From: Helianthus annuus
Taxonomy: Eukaryota; Streptophyta; Magnoliopsida; Asterales; Asteraceae
Assembly (NCBI RefSeq): GCF_002127325.2
Contig: NC_035436.2
Coordinates: 27,601,354-27,665,353 of the forward strand
Direction of reading: 5' to 3'
DNA length: 64,000 nt
Shown: positions 34,845 through 45,550 of the stretch, piece by piece
How positions within the stretch are numbered: position 1 is the first letter of the stretch
Layout of the letters: every line of letters starts with the position of its first letter
Program-made: the position numbers and the translations under genes
The notes under the pieces: model-generated
What the model was told of the DNA's origin: nothing
Databases searched by the model: none
Seen by the model: only the letters and a program-made list of their open reading frames with translations

Positions 34845-36350
34845 TTACTCTTGCTTCACCTTTATGCCGTTTACCAAAAGTAAATAATCGAATCTTGATT
34901 TATCAAATGCTTTGGTAAAAAGGTCGGCACGTTGGTGATCGGTATGAATGTGAACCATATCGATAAGTCTCTTTTCAAAGCAATCACGTATGAAGTGATA
35001 TTTAATATCGATGTGCTTCGTTTTTGAGTGCTGTACAGGATTTCTAGTGATCTGTAAAGCAGCTTCATTATCAACATAAATAGGAGTAGTTAGGAATTCA
35101 AAACCATAGTCCCGCATCTGTTGTTGGATCCATAGAACCTGGGAGCAGCAACTAGACGCAGCAATGTATTCCGCTTCACATGTAGACGTAGCCACACATG
35201 TCTGCTTCTTGCACTGCCAAGTGACTAGGCGATTGCCTAAGAACTGACATCCTGCTGTAGTTGATTTTCCATCTTTCTTACAGCCGCCGAAATCAGAATC
35301 ACTGTAAGCCTTGAGATCGAAGTTATCATCCTTAGGGTACCATAACCCGGTGTCAGGGCAACCCTTCAGATAACGAAAAATCCTTTTGACAGCAGCATAG
35401 TGAGAGACCTTCGGATTTGCTTGGTATCTAGCGAGAAGACAAGTTGGATACATAATGTCGGGTCTTGATGCGGTGAGATACATTAAGGATCCAATCATAG
35501 CACGATAAAGTGAAGAGTCTACAGCATCCCCTTTTTCATCTGGAGTAATCCCGTGATTCTGCGGAAGAGGAGTAGAAATTGGCTTCGAATCGGACATCTG
35601 GAACCGGCTCAAGATGTCTCCGACGTACTTGGTTTGATGGATAAAAATTCCAGATTCGGACTGATTAACTTGCAAACCCAAGAAGAACGTCATTTCACCC
35701 ATCGCACTCATCTCGAATCGATCTTGCATCACCTTTTCAAATTCCTTGCATAACTTATCATCGGTAGAACCAAAGATAATGTCATCGACATACACTTGTA
35801 CCAACAGAAGATCTTCACCTTTTTCTTTGATGAAGAGGGTACAATCGATCAAACCCCGTCTAAACCCGTTGTTCAGCAGGTAGGTAGACAGTGTCTCATA
35901 CCAGGCTCTGGGCGCTTGATGAAGACCGTATAACGCCTTGTTAAGTAATAAAACTCTGTCAGGATGTAATGGATCTTCAAACCCCGGTGGTTGCTCGACA
36001 TATACTTCCTCTTCGACTACTCCGTGAAGAAAAGCACTTTTAACATCCATCTGGTACACCTTGAATTTCTTGAAAGATGCGTAGGCTAGAAAGATTCTAA
36101 TAGCCTCCAGACGAGCAACAGGTGCATACACTTCATTGTAGTCAATACCTTCGATCTGACTGAAGCCTTGAACAACTAACCTTGCTTTGTTTCGGACAAC
36201 AATCCCACGGTCGTCCTTCTTGCACTTAAACACCCAACGAGTTCCGATCTTCTTGTAGTTGTCGGGCCTATCAACCAATTTCCATACGCCCAACTTCTCG
36301 AACTGCTGAAGTTCTTCTTGCATGGCTTCCACCCAGGAATCATCTTTCAA
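34845..36350 (-). CDS. SIRE reverse transcriptase-RNase H (copy B)
   Basis: The 501-residue product is identical to copy A at a fixed offset of 14174 bases. It holds RT motifs ([20 protein letters not shown]), RNase H motifs ([17 protein letters not shown]) and the usual Copia tail. A TGA at 36414-36416 separates it from the integrase frame, 22 codons upstream and in phase. A CGA-to-TGA transition is the simplest origin of that stop. Confidence 0.92.
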   Translation of the reverse strand: MKDDSWVEAMQEELQQFEKLGVWKLVDRPDNYKKIGTRWVFKCKKDDRGIVVRNKARLVVQGFSQIEGIDYNEVYAPVARLEAIRIFLAYASFKKFKVYQMDVKSAFLHGVVEEEVYVEQPPGFEDPLHPDRVLLLNKALYGLHQAPRAWYETLSTYLLNNGFRRGLIDCTLFIKEKGEDLLLVQVYVDDIIFGSTDDKLCKEFEKVMQDRFEMSAMGEMTFFLGLQVNQSESGIFIHQTKYVGDILSRFQMSDSKPISTPLPQNHGITPDEKGDAVDSSLYRAMIGSLMYLTASRPDIMYPTCLLARYQANPKVSHYAAVKRIFRYLKGCPDTGLWYPKDDNFDLKAYSDSDFGGCKKDGKSTTAGCQFLGNRLVTWQCKKQTCVATSTCEAEYIAASSCCSQVLWIQQQMRDYGFEFLTTPIYVDNEAALQITRNPVQHSKTKHIDIKYHFIRDCFEKRLIDMVHIHTDHQRADLFTKAFDKSRFDYLLLVNGIKVKQE

Positions 36351-36416
36351 TGCCTCCTTCCAAGATCTAGGCTCTTCTTGGCTAACATAGCAGGCGAAAG
36401 ACCAATCATTTTGTTG

Positions 36417-38291
36417 TCACGATTCTCGTATCTCAGCATACAAGCCAGCATTTTCATTATTTCTGATTTGATTCCTTGTCCTTACACCACTGAGAACATC
36501 ACCTATAATATTCTGCTGAGGATGAATGTTATGAATTCGGGTTTCAGAAACTGGAGGAATTTCAACATTTGACCTCAAGTTATTGATATTTAAATTCCCG
36601 ATATCATTCTGAAGCTGTTGAGTTGTAGAAGATGATGCATTTTCTTCTTGGATAATTAGCGCAGACACTGGATCCGTTGCTTCTGAAGTACCTTGAACCG
36701 GACGCGGTGCTTCACCATCATTTGCATCAACATACTCCTCATCTTCCGATGACAAATTGTAATCGACAGCATCATTAAACACCTCATTTGAAACGAGATT
36801 GTTGACAGAAGAAGATGCTTGTGAGTCAACAATGATTGGGCGAGCTAACTGAGAGCCAGTCGCATTCTCGCTTTCAGACAACATTTGAGCAATTGCATTG
36901 TCATCATCAAATGTCGGCAGATTAAATGAGTCGAAAAGACCATCATAATCGAACATCCATGGATCTCCAGAAGGCTTCGGAGGATTAGAATATCTTTGAA
37001 CTCTTACTTCACCCCATTCTTCAATCCTTTTGGTAGTCAGGTTCCATACTCGCAGATTAGGAGTAGCATACCCAAGGAAGTAACCTTCGATAGCTTTGGC
37101 ACCAAACTTCCCGTCAGGCTCAATCATGGTACATGGTGCTCCAAAAGGTTCTAGATATTCCAAGTCAGGAGTCTTCTTGTGTAGGAGTTCGAAGCACGTT
37201 TTGCCATGTCTTTTCACTGTGAGAACCCTGTTTAACGTGTAGCAAGCCGAGGCAACAGCTTCAGTCCAGAATCGAACTGGAAGCTGAGACTCAACCAACA
37301 TGGTTCTTGCAGTCTCAATTAAGGTTCTGTTCTTTCTTTCAGCAACTCCATTTTGTTGTGGTGTGTACCGAGAGCTGTATTCATGAAGGATTCCTTTTGC
37401 AGTGCAAAATTCATCCATAACCCTGTTTTTGAACTCGGTTCCGTTGTCGCTTCGAATTCGCCTCACCTTTAGATTATAAAGATTTTCCAACAAGGTGATC
37501 AAATTCTTTAGAATTTCTGGAGTCTCACTCCTGTGAACCATGAAGTCAACCCATGAAAATCTTGAATAGTCATCAGTAACTACCAAGCAGAAAACCTCCC
37601 CGTGCACACTCTTGTGTTTGACTGGGCCGAAAAGGTCCATATGCAGACGTTCGAGTGGCATGTTTACAGTGTTAACCTTTTTCAATGGATGTGATTTCTT
37701 GATTTGCTTCCCTTTCTGACACGGCACACAGACATCTTGAAGTTGAAACTTCTTCACATTGACACCTCTCACCAAATTGTTTTTGACAAGGTGATTCATT
37801 TTTCTGAGGTGAATATGACCCATCCGTCTGTGCCAAGAGATCGTCTCCTTTTCAGTGGCTTTTGAAACAAAGCAAGTAACTTGTTTGGACTGAGTTATTG
37901 CTTGGCTCATATCAAGGACATACAAATCATTAACTCTTGGTGCTGATAAGAGAATCCATTCTGCGGGAATCTTGAATCCTGACTTCAGCACATAACAACC
38001 GGCATCATCAAAATGCACGGTGAACTTCTTGTCGCAGATCTGAGAAACACTCAGGAGATTGTGATCCAACTGTTGCACATAATTGATTTTGTCGAAACTC
38101 ACAATTCCATTTGAGATCATTCCCTCGCCGGTGATATACCCTCCTTTGTCTCCAGCAAACGCAACATATCCTCCTCTTATACTTCGCACATCGAAAAGAA
38201 GACGATAGTCGCCCATCATGTGCCTGGAAGCCCCACTATCAACAATCCAATGACTATTAATAGTTCCTCCTGGAGCCGCCTGCACATGCAA
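36417..38291 (-). CDS. SIRE protease-integrase (copy B)
   Basis: Identical in protein sequence to copy A (22243-24117): protease DSGASRHM, HHCC finger, integrase core with LFGPV, SDNGTEF and NGVAERKNR, and a long acidic Ser-rich linker. The start codon position is TTG directly after TAG. The preceding gag frame ends in TGA TAA eight bases upstream, in another frame. Either expression needs a frame change around double stops or the master copy was already defective. Confidence 0.9.
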   Translation of the reverse strand: MHVQAAPGGTINSHWIVDSGASRHMMGDYRLLFDVRSIRGGYVAFAGDKGGYITGEGMISNGIVSFDKINYVQQLDHNLLSVSQICDKKFTVHFDDAGCYVLKSGFKIPAEWILLSAPRVNDLYVLDMSQAITQSKQVTCFVSKATEKETISWHRRMGHIHLRKMNHLVKNNLVRGVNVKKFQLQDVCVPCQKGKQIKKSHPLKKVNTVNMPLERLHMDLFGPVKHKSVHGEVFCLVVTDDYSRFSWVDFMVHRSETPEILKNLITLLENLYNLKVRRIRSDNGTEFKNRVMDEFCTAKGILHEYSSRYTPQQNGVAERKNRTLIETARTMLVESQLPVRFWTEAVASACYTLNRVLTVKRHGKTCFELLHKKTPDLEYLEPFGAPCTMIEPDGKFGAKAIEGYFLGYATPNLRVWNLTTKRIEEWGEVRVQRYSNPPKPSGDPWMFDYDGLFDSFNLPTFDDDNAIAQMLSESENATGSQLARPIIVDSQASSSVNNLVSNEVFNDAVDYNLSSEDEEYVDANDGEAPRPVQGTSEATDPVSALIIQEENASSSTTQQLQNDIGNLNINNLRSNVEIPPVSETRIHNIHPQQNIIGDVLSGVRTRNQIRNNENAGLYAEIRES

Positions 38292-38299
38292 CTAACTTA

Positions 38300-40540
38300 T
38301 CAGTTTGAGAGGGGGACCCAAGCCTTTGTGGACTTGGGTCGTCCTTGATCATCAAGGAAGGTGATCTCAATCACTTGATGATTAGGAAAAAGAACTTGTG
38401 GTGCTCCCCCTGATTGAATTACCTGTTTTTGTTTCCAAGCTGTTTGTCCTTTACCAGTGTTTGTATTAATTGTTTTAGCATTTACTGGTTTTACAGTTGT
38501 AGATTTTGCTTGTACATGTTTTTCTTCTTTGACCTCTGATTTTAAGGCCTTTTCAATTACCTTTTGATTCTTTTGCTTTAACTTCTTTTCCCTTTCTTTC
38601 AAGACACGTGGGGCTTGTTTCGGGGAAACTGGTCGTTTTTGGTAATTGATTTCTTGGGGAGCACTCGTTTTTGCCTTCAACTTTTGCAGGTATGGGCAAT
38701 ATCTTACAATATGCCCAACTGTGCCACATTCAAAACATGTTCTCCGCTCTACAAACCTCGGAGAAACATGTTGATGACCAGACGAAGAACAAGACAATGA
38801 ACTTTGTGATCTAGACGTACTAGGACCTAAATCACATCCGTTGGTGTGTTGGGTGTAATTGTTCTGATCATTTCGTTTTAAAATTCTAACTTGTTTTACA
38901 AAATCAACGTTAGATTTATCCTGAAATGTTTCAAGTTTGTCTGAACCAGTGGATCCAACAAAGTTCATTTTTGGTTCTTGTCTCTTAACAGGAGCTCTTT
39001 TGTTTTGCACCTTTTGTTGTTGAACCTTAGGTTGCTCAACCCTTGATTGTTGAATTTTAGGTTGTGCAGCCTTAGGTTGAGTAGCCTTAGACTGTTCAAC
39101 TTTAGGTTGTTGAACCTTTGGTTGTTCAGTCTTAGGCTGCTGAACTTTAGGTGCTTGAGCATTCTTGTTCTGAGCCTTCTTTCCCTGTACCTTACCCTTT
39201 CCGGAGTTGACTTGTTGTTTTCGCTCAATTGGTAGTTTTTGGTTTCCGTATTGTTTTCTAATTTGTTCACACGGAATTGGATCACATTGAGTGACTGTAA
39301 CTTTGCCACCTTTGTTCCCCAAAAACTTATCGGTGCATCCTTCAAAAATTTGCTCAATTAAATCTTGATTTACATTTTTAATTGGAAAATCTTTGTTAGA
39401 GTAGATTTTGCTATCTCCTTTGAGCGTATACAACAAGTTATTCCCTTCAGAGCTAACTACAAGGGATTCCATTGCTTTTGACATTTCAGTCTTACTCGGT
39501 TTCACTGGTGGATCACACAGAATGTGATTCTCGATAGGAATATCTGTTGTAACCGAGTTAGACTGTTGTTTCACAATTTCTTCAGATTCATCGTCCGAAG
39601 AATCAGCATCCTCAATAATGGGAGGACTCTGTTCCTTAACACACGATGAATCTGTCACGTTCTCAGATTCTGATTTACCCGAGGATGATGTACCAGTTGT
39701 GAACCCGAGGCCTGCTGCAAAGTCATCTAGACCGAGTGGCACAGTAGGTTCAAAACGGGGCATATCCTCGTCATCAGGCAATTTGGAGTAATTGTGATTC
39801 ATTGGGGGAGGACATGATTTGTAACCAATACATTTTGCATCCCCCTTTTTCTTTTGAACATCAATAATGTGATCCAAAACATAGCGGGAATTGGAATAGC
39901 TTTCCAATTTCTGCTTAATTGTCTCACATTCACATCGAGCTGTTGCTAACTCTACCATTTGTTTTTCAAGTGTGTCAATTAGATTATTGTTAGCATGTTG
40001 TTTTCTCAAAACAGCCTTTTGTAATTCAGAAACATCATGTTTTAATGACGCAATTGTTGCTTTAAACTCCTTTTCATTTCTGGTTAAAAACAAGTTAGCT
40101 TTGGTTGCTTTAGAAAGATCAACAATCAATTCTTGATTGTGTTTGTGTGTGATTTCAAACTGAATTTCCTTTTCTGCATATTCTAAAGACTTTGCACATT
40201 CAATAGGAGCAGAAGTAGAGTCAGAATTAGTATCACATACCTGAGAAGTTTGACCTTCTACGTGAGCCATAAAGGCTGTATGAAAAGAAAAAGATCCATC
40301 TTCAGAGAAAAACTGAGCAAGCTTCTCGGAAGTTCCAGCAGATTTCTGGCAAAGAATAGATCTCGTTTTGCATAATGCGTCAGCTTCAGCCAAAAGCTCA
40401 TCAACCTCCAAATCTAAAGCATCACTTGATAAATCACCAGCATCAAGTGATTCCCCATCCATGCTCCCACTATAACCCGAACTATCTTCATCTTCTGAAG
40501 ATTCACCAGCGGACACGGGTTCTACTACCTTCTCAACCAC
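38300..40540 (-). CDS. SIRE gag C-terminal part / gag-pol linker (copy B)
   Basis: The frame is 746 codons and is open further upstream to about 40745, so the nominal start is not real. In order: an acidic Ser-rich start (SAGESSEDEDSSGYSGSMD), a likely coiled coil (residues about 105-215), a Lys/Gln/Pro-rich repeat region (PKVQQPKTEQPKVQQPK), a Ser-rich stretch, a CCHC knuckle (CFECGTVGHIVRYC at about residues 605-618) and a Lys-rich tail ending PLSN. SIRE-type Copia elements have a long gag, and this is consistent with its C-terminal part between the first zinc knuckle and protease. It is intact here but split by one base in copy A. Confidence 0.8.
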   Translation of the reverse strand: MVEKVVEPVSAGESSEDEDSSGYSGSMDGESLDAGDLSSDALDLEVDELLAEADALCKTRSILCQKSAGTSEKLAQFFSEDGSFSFHTAFMAHVEGQTSQVCDTNSDSTSAPIECAKSLEYAEKEIQFEITHKHNQELIVDLSKATKANLFLTRNEKEFKATIASLKHDVSELQKAVLRKQHANNNLIDTLEKQMVELATARCECETIKQKLESYSNSRYVLDHIIDVQKKKGDAKCIGYKSCPPPMNHNYSKLPDDEDMPRFEPTVPLGLDDFAAGLGFTTGTSSSGKSESENVTDSSCVKEQSPPIIEDADSSDDESEEIVKQQSNSVTTDIPIENHILCDPPVKPSKTEMSKAMESLVVSSEGNNLLYTLKGDSKIYSNKDFPIKNVNQDLIEQIFEGCTDKFLGNKGGKVTVTQCDPIPCEQIRKQYGNQKLPIERKQQVNSGKGKVQGKKAQNKNAQAPKVQQPKTEQPKVQQPKVEQSKATQPKAAQPKIQQSRVEQPKVQQQKVQNKRAPVKRQEPKMNFVGSTGSDKLETFQDKSNVDFVKQVRILKRNDQNNYTQHTNGCDLGPSTSRSQSSLSCSSSGHQHVSPRFVERRTCFECGTVGHIVRYCPYLQKLKAKTSAPQEINYQKRPVSPKQAPRVLKEREKKLKQKNQKVIEKALKSEVKEEKHVQAKSTTVKPVNAKTINTNTGKGQTAWKQKQVIQSGGAPQVLFPNHQVIEITFLDDQGRPKSTKAWVPLSN

Positions 40541-40765
40541 TTTAGCATAACATGCTGTTCCACCATTTCCTCCTTCTCCAAGCTGAAGATTCCAGTAGCA
40601 TATTTCATCAGCTTGAACAACTAATCCACTGTGGGGATTAGTGTTTGTGGAACCAGATGTATTTCCTCCAACGGGAACTATTGATCTGTCAGAATTGTTG
40701 TTCTGTTGCTGTTGTGGCTGTCTTTGATTCCTGAAGGGATTCTGAATTTTGACCCGTTCGTTTAA

Positions 40766-41349
40766 ACATTACACATTGAGGACAATGTTTACCTCAAGTG
40801 TGGGGATGGGGGAAAATTTCAAAAATGTCTTGTTTCGAAAGCGATCTCAAAAGCACAAGTAACTAAGTCAACGAGGGATGGCACAACCTATTTGGTCGTT
40901 TGTCATGGTCAAGTTCAAATTAATAGCATGACGGGTATTTAGCGGGTGGTTATTTGAGAATAATTCGCCTAAGAAACTAGCACGTCATGCATATCACATA
41001 CCATACCCTTTATATATGTGAGGTTTTGAGCCACTTTTACATCATAGGATTACATATTCATGTTTATTTGTTTGAGTGGACCATTAGTCATGTATTGTAG
41101 AACTTGCGACTTTTGATACGTTTGAGACCATAGACCGAATACAAGCACGAGGATGATTAAGGCATTAGGTGAACATTTTCTATTAAAACTATTTATCCAT
41201 CCTTACCCAAATAAATCCCCTAGTCGCCCACTTTGAGCCTAATCCTTTCGTTTAACCAACCCATTTAGCCCACAACCATTAAACCTTTTCTTTTTAAACC
41301 CGTGTGATGAAAATTCGATCATAGGAGTATATGTTTGTATAGTTGTGAT
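40766..41349. mobile_element. Unidentified ~0.6-kb insertion inside SIRE gag (copy B)
   Basis: The gag reading is lost just after the zinc knuckle (CQKPP) and resumes near 40745 (QNPFRNQRQ). The DNA between has no ORF of note. It includes ACATTGAGGACAATGTTTAC and an AAGTGTGGGGATGGGGG stretch, a phrase I associate with the non-coding 3' part of Athila-type Gypsy elements; that link is from memory and unsure. Copy A keeps only about 50 bases of it. I could not define a target duplication. Confidence 0.45.
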
Positions 41350-42897
41350 TTACTTATGCAAGTTAGGTGGCTTCTGACACTCCCGCTTGAAGTGACCCTT
41401 TTCACCACAATTAAAGCAAGTGACATCATTCTTATCAAAACCATACTTGGTGTTGTTGTTGCTTTCCAAGTTGGTTCTCCCCGTCCTTTCCATAAACTCC
41501 TTTGCTCTTCGAATTGCACTAGCAAGAGCCCATTTAATATCCATCATTTCAAACTCTTCTTTATCCACTTGCTGATAATCTTCATTGGTTAGATTGATAT
41601 TCCCAATCTGACCTGCAACTAATCCACAATAAGCACTAACCAAGGTATTCAACATCTCCATATGCTCCTTGGCTATTTCGACAGTGACTTTGGAAAAGTT
41701 GGAAGTGTCTAATCTGACTGTGTTCGGATTAGAAGTGGCTTAAAAGTTTGAAGAGTTTCCATAAAACCCTTGCTGTTGCGGTTGTTGCTGCTGAGCTCTG
41801 TTTGGGTCTAAGAAAGGCGGTGGTGTGAATTGCTGAGCTATCTGTTGTTGTTGAGAAGAAGAATCTGGTCTTGAATACATCATCGTGTATGCTGAAGGAT
41901 CAAACTGATTTGTTGTGGAAGGTCCGGTGTTTGAGATGAAAGCTGTTTGAAGCTTCGCGTGTTGAGAGGCTGGTTTTTCTCCACTGATACCACCTGCAAT
42001 CCCATAGTACATCTCTGGATTCTGAGGAGTTATTGTTCTTTTTGCCTTTAGATTTTCTTCTACATCTTTGTTCTCCAATTTTTGAATTAACTCATAAACG
42101 GTGATTGTGTCCAGAACACCATTTTCTTTGAGAATTTCAAGATAACCGCTCCATTTTGCTAGTAAGCTATCAGCGAATCTCTTCACCATTTCTTGTGGAG
42201 TGGCAGTGAATCGGAAGGCAAACATCTCGCTCAACAAGTGATGGAACCTTGTAGATAACTCTGCCAAAGTCTCATTCTCCATACACGTGAATCCTTCAAA
42301 CTCTTTCTTCAGTAATTCTTGCTTGATCTTTCTAGATTGAGCATTTCCTTCACATCGTAACGTGAGCATATCCCACAAGCTTTTAGTAGTCGTGCAGTAA
42401 ACTAACTGGTGGTAAATGTCTCTGTGAAGAGCTTGTGTGAGAATCATGAATGCTTTCTTTTCTAACTCAAATTTCTTCTTATCATCATCAGACATAGTGC
42501 TGTAAGTTTCTGGATTGGATCCTGCAACTTCCAACTCATTTTCAAATGGGGTGAAGAAACACATCCACAGATCTTGACCTTGCCCCTGAACATAAGTTCT
42601 CAGCCTTTCTTTCCACCATCCCCAATCATTGATGTGATTTAGCTTTGGCGGTTTTGTGCTTGTTCCAGTTTCACTGTCGTTCTGCATCATTGCTTGAATG
42701 CTGCTGCTTTGATTTGTGACCAATGCCCATTGATTTGCAGTTATCATTGCAGCTTGAGGTGGGGCAATAGCCTGCATCCATGCAGTTTTGTTGAACTCTG
42801 ACGCAGATTGCGTGGCTGATGATTGCGTAGCTGATGATTGTGGAGTCAAAGTTGTTGTAGTCCACGCGGATGGATCCCACTGACCGTTTGTTCCCAT
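41350..42897 (-). pseudogene. SIRE gag N-terminal part (copy B)
   Basis: The ATG at 42897 begins MGTNGQWDPSAW. A UBN2-like Copia gag core follows (KSLWDMLTLRCEGNAQSRK; ENETLAELSTRFHHLLSEMF) and then a Gln/Pro-rich stretch. A TAA at 41740-41742 interrupts at residue 386 (GNSSNF-stop), where copy A reads glutamine, so a CAA-to-TAA change is the simplest explanation. Downstream, a 103-codon frame carries the first zinc knuckle (CFNCGEKGHFKREC) and is cut by the insertion at 41349. Gag would form the particle in which the RNA is copied. Confidence 0.85.
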
Positions 42898-43723
42898 TTT
42901 ATAAAAATTAATATATTAAGTGAAAATTGATTTAAAATTTGAAAAACAAGTTTTTCTTTTTGAAAATTCAATGTTCACAAACTATGTTAATATGTTGAAA
43001 AGAAACAAACAGCCGAAAGATCCTGGATCGAAAGACCTGAAAAACACAACTGTTAAACTTAAACAGATAAGGATCGAAAGATAATACTTGTTCGAAGGAT
43101 CAACAGTGTTCGAAAGATCACTGTTGAATTTCGAACAATAATTTCGAAAGATTCTCCAAGACGAAGGATCCTTATCTTTCGAATAGTAACAGTAGCTCGA
43201 ACAATATATCCTTCGAAAAGATTCCTTGGCTCGAAAGATAACTCACAGACTTCGAAGGATACTCGAAGGATGAATATCTGTCGAACCTCCTTTGATCGAA
43301 AGATAGTCTTTCGACTTCGAAGGATATCTTTCGAACAGATCTGACACAGTTGACAAAAGGTGACAGGTTGGTGAAAAGGTGATAGGTTGGTGGACAACTT
43401 TCGGCAGAAAGGTATGTTCAGACCTTACCTTTCTACCAACTCAGATTTGACCAATATTATATTACCTAAAATGGAAGGTTCTTATCCACAAAAACCGGTC
43501 ACCGGAGTAAGCCGGAATTTGGCCGGAAAGTACCAAAGTTCTTAAAAAAACAAGTTTTTAAGTTACCCAACCCGTCCTTTAACACACCCGGTTAGTTTAG
43601 AACACGTTTTTACGTCAAGAAATCCAAGAAAAACACTAAAAACGGGTGCTAAACCAAGTGAGTTTTGTCCAAACACTCCAAAGTCTTGTATAAACTCGGT
43701 TTTTAACAAGGAAAAGAGCCACG
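42898..43723 (-). other. SIRE leader (copy B) with motif array
   Basis: Non-coding DNA between PBS and gag. About fifteen TCGAAAGAT/TCGAAGGAT-type motifs lie at 43012-43340. No gene was seen. Confidence 0.8.
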
Positions 43724-43735
43724 GCTCTGATACCA
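43724..43735 (-). other. Primer binding site (initiator Met tRNA), copy B
   Basis: Minus-strand TGGTATCAGAGC, two bases after the end of the 5' LTR. Confidence 0.92.
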
Positions 43736-43737
43736 CT

Positions 43738-44415
43738 TGTAGGTCCCTCGGAGGTCGAGGTTAAACCTTATCCTTGTTATGTTTAACACTCTAGCAAGTG
43801 CGGAATCCAAGCTAGAATGCAAACCGATAGTTTAAATGAGAACAAAAGCTACAAAGAGAAAGAGTAGACACACAAGATATCAAAGTTTTCCCTTGTATTT
43901 CAGTGGACACGGTTACAGCCCTTGACCAAACTGAAAATGCTCTCTACAAGACTTGGTTCACTCACATACACTGTCTAACTACTTTCGGATGTCTTGCTGA
44001 TGTCTAACTGTGAAATGAACCCATACATGGGTATATATACCCCTAACAGATTGATTGTGTCGAAGGATCAGTATGTCTGGTCGAAAGATCATCAATCGAC
44101 CAGAAACCCTCCGAAGGATCCACATATACCTCGAAGGATGGTATATCCTTCTAGGTCCATTTGTATCCATCGAAGGTTATCCTTCGAGGTCATCGAAGGA
44201 TATAAACAATCCTTCGATGACATCCTTCGAAGCAATCAAACTTACAAACTGAGTGTTGACTGTTTGGCCAAGTCAAACCAGGAGGATGGTTGACTTGGTC
44301 AAACTTACATTCAAACACATAAACAAACCACAAAAGACGTAAACAAGACTAACAAAAGACATCGTTTTATAACATTACAAAATACAGACAAAGTACAGAC
44401 ACAAGTGCACCAACA
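43738..44415 (-). repeat. SIRE element 5' LTR
   Basis: 678 bp, minus-strand TGTTGGTGCA to GGGACCTACA, about four differences by eye from the 3' LTR at 13634. The TATA region is at 44029-44042 and the U3 motif array at about 44062-44235. It is followed by AAACT, the right copy of the target duplication. Confidence 0.92.
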
Positions 44416-45377
44416 AAACTGTATATATCCTTTGAAACTGACCGGTCTAAGCTAAGGCTAAGTTAAAGACCCGTTAGGATTCTAATAGGTTGTTATAAAC
44501 CTTCGTTCCAGAATAGGAGACCAGTAAAAGATACTTGCATTTGTTTGATTGAGGTTTAATACTTGCTCAGGTAAATACTTTTAACTTATTTTCCGTTATA
44601 CGGGCTTGGGTTACGGTATTTAAAAATACCGCTTGGTTGGGCAATTGACCCCAACTCATTAGTAGTTGGGTATTATCAATATGACACGTTTAAAAATTTG
44701 GTTTTCATGGCTTTACGCCTTTGGGAGCTTAATGACCATGTCCCGGATATCCTTGGCATCATTTTACGAAATGGCCATGACCATGACACGCGGGTGTAGG
44801 CGTACACCCGACAATGTGTTCATAATTATAAAGGTATAGCCGTTGGCTTTCCCGCCAAGGTTTTATGCTATGTGGTGTGTCTATTAACCTTAAACCTGGC
44901 ACGACCCGGGCGACCGAACGCATAGTGAACATGTAATTCTTTTACAAGATTTAATTATAAATTATCCCAAGTTATAAAGAGTTTGTGCCATGTGCATTCA
45001 AATCAATTTTATTAAACATTTTACAAAAGTGTCGGTTGAATGTATTTACCAGTGTAAACTGATGTATTTTCCCCAAAAGATTAAATGCAGGTTCTGTACG
45101 AAATAGGTTGGCCACTCCTTAAGCATCATTAGAGTCTCGCAAGCTTGGGATGCCATATCTGTTGAACAATATTTATATTTTTATTTTGATCCCCTGTGGA
45201 TTTGTTTTGACTATTCGTGATACTTGGATATTACAATCGATGGTTGAAATATAATCTATCTTTATGCTTCCGCTGTGCATTTATATATTGTGTGGTTTGA
45301 CTATATTGTTGCCAACTACGTCACGGTAATCCCCCACCGGGCCCACCGGAGATACACGTGGAAATCGGGGTGTGACA
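44416..45377 (+). repeat. Gypsy-2 5' LTR, second part
   Basis: Resumes the LTR cut at 13633 and matches 57497-58454. It ends CGGGGTGTGACA, immediately before the PBS. No gene was seen. Confidence 0.9.
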
Positions 45378-45380
45378 GGT

Positions 45381-45392
45381 TGGTATCAGAGC
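45381..45392 (+). other. Gypsy-2 primer binding site (initiator Met tRNA)
   Basis: TGGTATCAGAGC, three bases after the LTR end. Confidence 0.92.
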
Positions 45393-45550
45393 TAACGTTG
45401 AGTGAATTAAACACTATCCTTATGTGTTTAATCTCAATGACACAATTGCACATACTTGAGTCTAGACAAGAACATAAGACAAATTCGAATTGTTATTCCA
45501 GTTTGTCTTTTATTGTTTATTGTGATTTAAAAATCTGTTAAGCAGGAAAT

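Larger units (their letters stand above)
13634..44415 (-). mobile_element. SIRE-like Ty1/Copia element inserted in the Gypsy-2 5' LTR, with duplicated interior
   Basis: The outer ends are two 678-bp LTRs (3' LTR 13634-14311, 5' LTR 43738-44415) that differ at only about four positions by eye. The flanks are AAACC (13629-13633) and AAACT (44416-44420). The undisturbed site is visible in the other Gypsy-2 LTR (GATTAAACCGTATATATCC, near 57490), so this is a 5-bp target duplication with one later change. Between the LTRs lie two copies of the interior, a third shorter LTR at 28990-29533 and an N gap. A single element would be about 16.6 kb: copy B (44415 down to 30151) continued by copy A (about 15970 down to 13634). 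The SIRE/Maximus call rests on gag and pol type, PBS, PPT and the long ORF after RNase H. Confidence 0.85.
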
